Shown in pieces: positions 63,108 through 64,000 of a stretch of 64,000 nt of DNA (its first letter is position 1; every line of letters starts with the position of its first letter). The notes beneath the pieces are model-generated. The model saw nothing but the letters and a program-made list of their open reading frames with translations, did no database searches and was not told where the DNA came from. Position numbers and translations under genes: made by a program. This DNA is from CBDCWQ01 sp965223435 (lineage in GTDB: Bacteria; Myxococcota; Kuafuiibacteriia; Kuafuiibacteriales; Kuafuiibacteriaceae), in assembly GCA_965223435.1 (NCBI GenBank), contig CBDCWQ010000020.1, forward strand, positions 62,001-126,000, given 5' to 3'.

Positions 63108-64000
63108 GTGCGCGTTGATGGCCTCCGCACCGCTTTGTTGGGGTTCGCCTTAGGTTCCGTTTTTTGTTCGGCCACACTTTGGGCCGTGCCCGCGAAAAAG
63201 GCGCCAGAACTCGAGGAGCTTCGGGCTTTCGAGAAACGTCTGCGAGCCTCGCCCAGTAAACTGAAATACCGACACAACATTCAGCGGTTGATTGCGGACT
63301 GGGCTCGGGTGCGAAGGGCAGCCACCGGTCAAGTAGAGCTCGAAGCGCTTCAGGGGGAAGCTCGAGCCTGGCATTTGTTGGCGCATTGGTCGGGGAGGGC
63401 CCAAGACAAGGCTCGAGGCCAGGCTCTTGACCGCCAGATCGCCTCCAAAAAGAAGCAGGTGCTCAGAAAATCCCGCAAGGTTCTGAAGTCGAAACGGATA
63501 GAGCGCGGTCTGAAGCGGCAGTGGCTTCAGTCTGCGAGGATCAAGAAGCTTTTCAAGGGCGTCCAGATCAGTCTGTCCATCGATGACCGCGTGCGGGTGC
63601 GGCGAAGTGAGATCAGTGGCACTCGAGACGGGACGCGTCGTGTCTATTTCGATTTCTATCCGGTGGCCGCGGCAAAAGGAGCGGCCAAAACGGTCATGCT
63701 CAAGCACTCCGAGGTGAAAAGAGTGCGCATCGCACAGTTTGATACCAACACTGTGCGCCTGGTGTTGGACTTTGTGTCGTCTTCTTCGCTGCCTGAGAAG
63801 ATTCGTTTGCTCCGAAAGAAACGAACGACCATTCTTGTTGGCACCGCCCCGAAGAGGCGGCCTCTAGCCCGCGCCCTGCGAGATCCCAAAAGAGCCGCAC
63901 AGGCATTGTCCGATACCTTGGCAGAAATCGTTCCTGCGGATGGTCGAGGGCGTTCAGAAAAAGCGCGTTCGAGCAAGACACATGGCAAGAAGTTGCTTCT
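63108..64000 (+). CDS. N-acetylmuramoyl-L-alanine amidase N-terminal region (AMIN domain), 3' end outside window
   Basis: The frame from GTG 63108 is open to the window edge (297 residues). A signal peptide (TALLGFALGSVFCSATLWAV) leads to a helical charged region (about 35-145), then an AMIN-type domain (RVRRSEISGTRDGTRRVYFD, VKRVRIAQFDTNTVRLVLDF), which targets periplasmic amidases to septal peptidoglycan. The catalytic Amidase_3 domain is expected beyond 64000, but not seen. The helical-AMIN-amidase order is usual in myxobacteria. Confidence 0.75.
   Translation, partial: MRVDGLRTALLGFALGSVFCSATLWAVPAKKAPELEELRAFEKRLRASPSKLKYRHNIQRLIADWARVRRAATGQVELEALQGEARAWHLLAHWSGRAQDKARGQALDRQIASKKKQVLRKSRKVLKSKRIERGLKRQWLQSARIKKLFKGVQISLSIDDRVRVRRSEISGTRDGTRRVYFDFYPVAAAKGAAKTVMLKHSEVKRVRIAQFDTNTVRLVLDFVSSSSLPEKIRLLRKKRTTILVGTAPKRRPLARALRDPKRAAQALSDTLAEIVPADGRGRSEKARSSKTHGKKLL

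Overview
This is a 64 kb chromosomal window from a moderately G+C-rich Gram-negative bacterium. Outer-membrane and lipoprotein genes (LptE-like, NodT-type efflux lipoprotein, many lipobox signals), an FHA-sigma54 activator, a DUF4388/PATAN protein with a degenerate receiver, an SPFH-SHOCT protein, a TatT-type TRAP operon and many large unique lipoproteins all point to a deltaproteobacterial-grade lineage such as Myxococcota or Bradymonadia-like organisms. The sequence alone does not fix the species. No plasmid, prophage, rRNA operon or CRISPR array is visible. There is one tRNA, tRNA-Ser(CGA).

Layout. 1-2 kb: leftward lipid genes, a CDP-alcohol phosphotransferase-GtrA fusion and a PAP2/AUR1-like enzyme. 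2.2-3 kb: Fur-box, bfd, bfr iron-storage pair. 3.1-6.4 kb: three secreted proteins of unknown function closed by a strong hairpin. 6.4-15.7 kb: two 823-residue paralogous secreted trypsins with P domains and three copies of an unnamed beta-rich repeat. Each has a candidate sigma54 promoter, and a third trypsin fragment, a uracil-DNA glycosylase, a LysR regulator and gene debris lie between them. 15.8-17.8 kb: M18 aminopeptidase and tRNA-Ser. 18-24 kb: tripartite RND efflux operon and a lone pseudopilin. 24.9-27 kb: three membrane proteins. 27-31.5 kb: diguanylate cyclase, amtB with a near-consensus sigma54 promoter, LptE-like lipoprotein, FHA-sigma54 activator. 31.7-37.5 kb: SPFH-SHOCT, DUF4388-TPR, ffh, ddl. 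38-45 kb: two paralogous lipoproteins flanking an AAA/PD-(D/E)XK protein. 46-49 kb: a bufferin-type metallophore RiPP cluster (bufA with four Cys-rich repeats, bufB, bufC). 49.5-52 kb: a degenerate NtrC-like regulator and queG. 52.6-57 kb: TRAP transporter operon (tatT-dctP-dctQ-dctM). 57-61 kb: lipase and mutS. 60.9-61.4 kb: an inverted-repeat element carrying a 23S-IVS-type four-helix-bundle gene. 61.8-64 kb: a histone-H1-like/receiver fusion and the start of an AMIN-type amidase.

The most unusual items are: the 477 bp IVS-like element, with 51 bp inverted arms around a four-helix-bundle gene, next to mutS rather than in rRNA; the H1-like tail fused to an intact receiver domain, built from a 120 bp tandem DNA repeat; the multi-repeat bufferin precursor; the duplicated sigma54-associated trypsins; and a dispersed intergenic repeat family of about 170 bp seen at three loci. 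Start codons were moved inward where a Shine-Dalgarno sequence or signal peptide argued for it; GTG and TTG starts are frequent.
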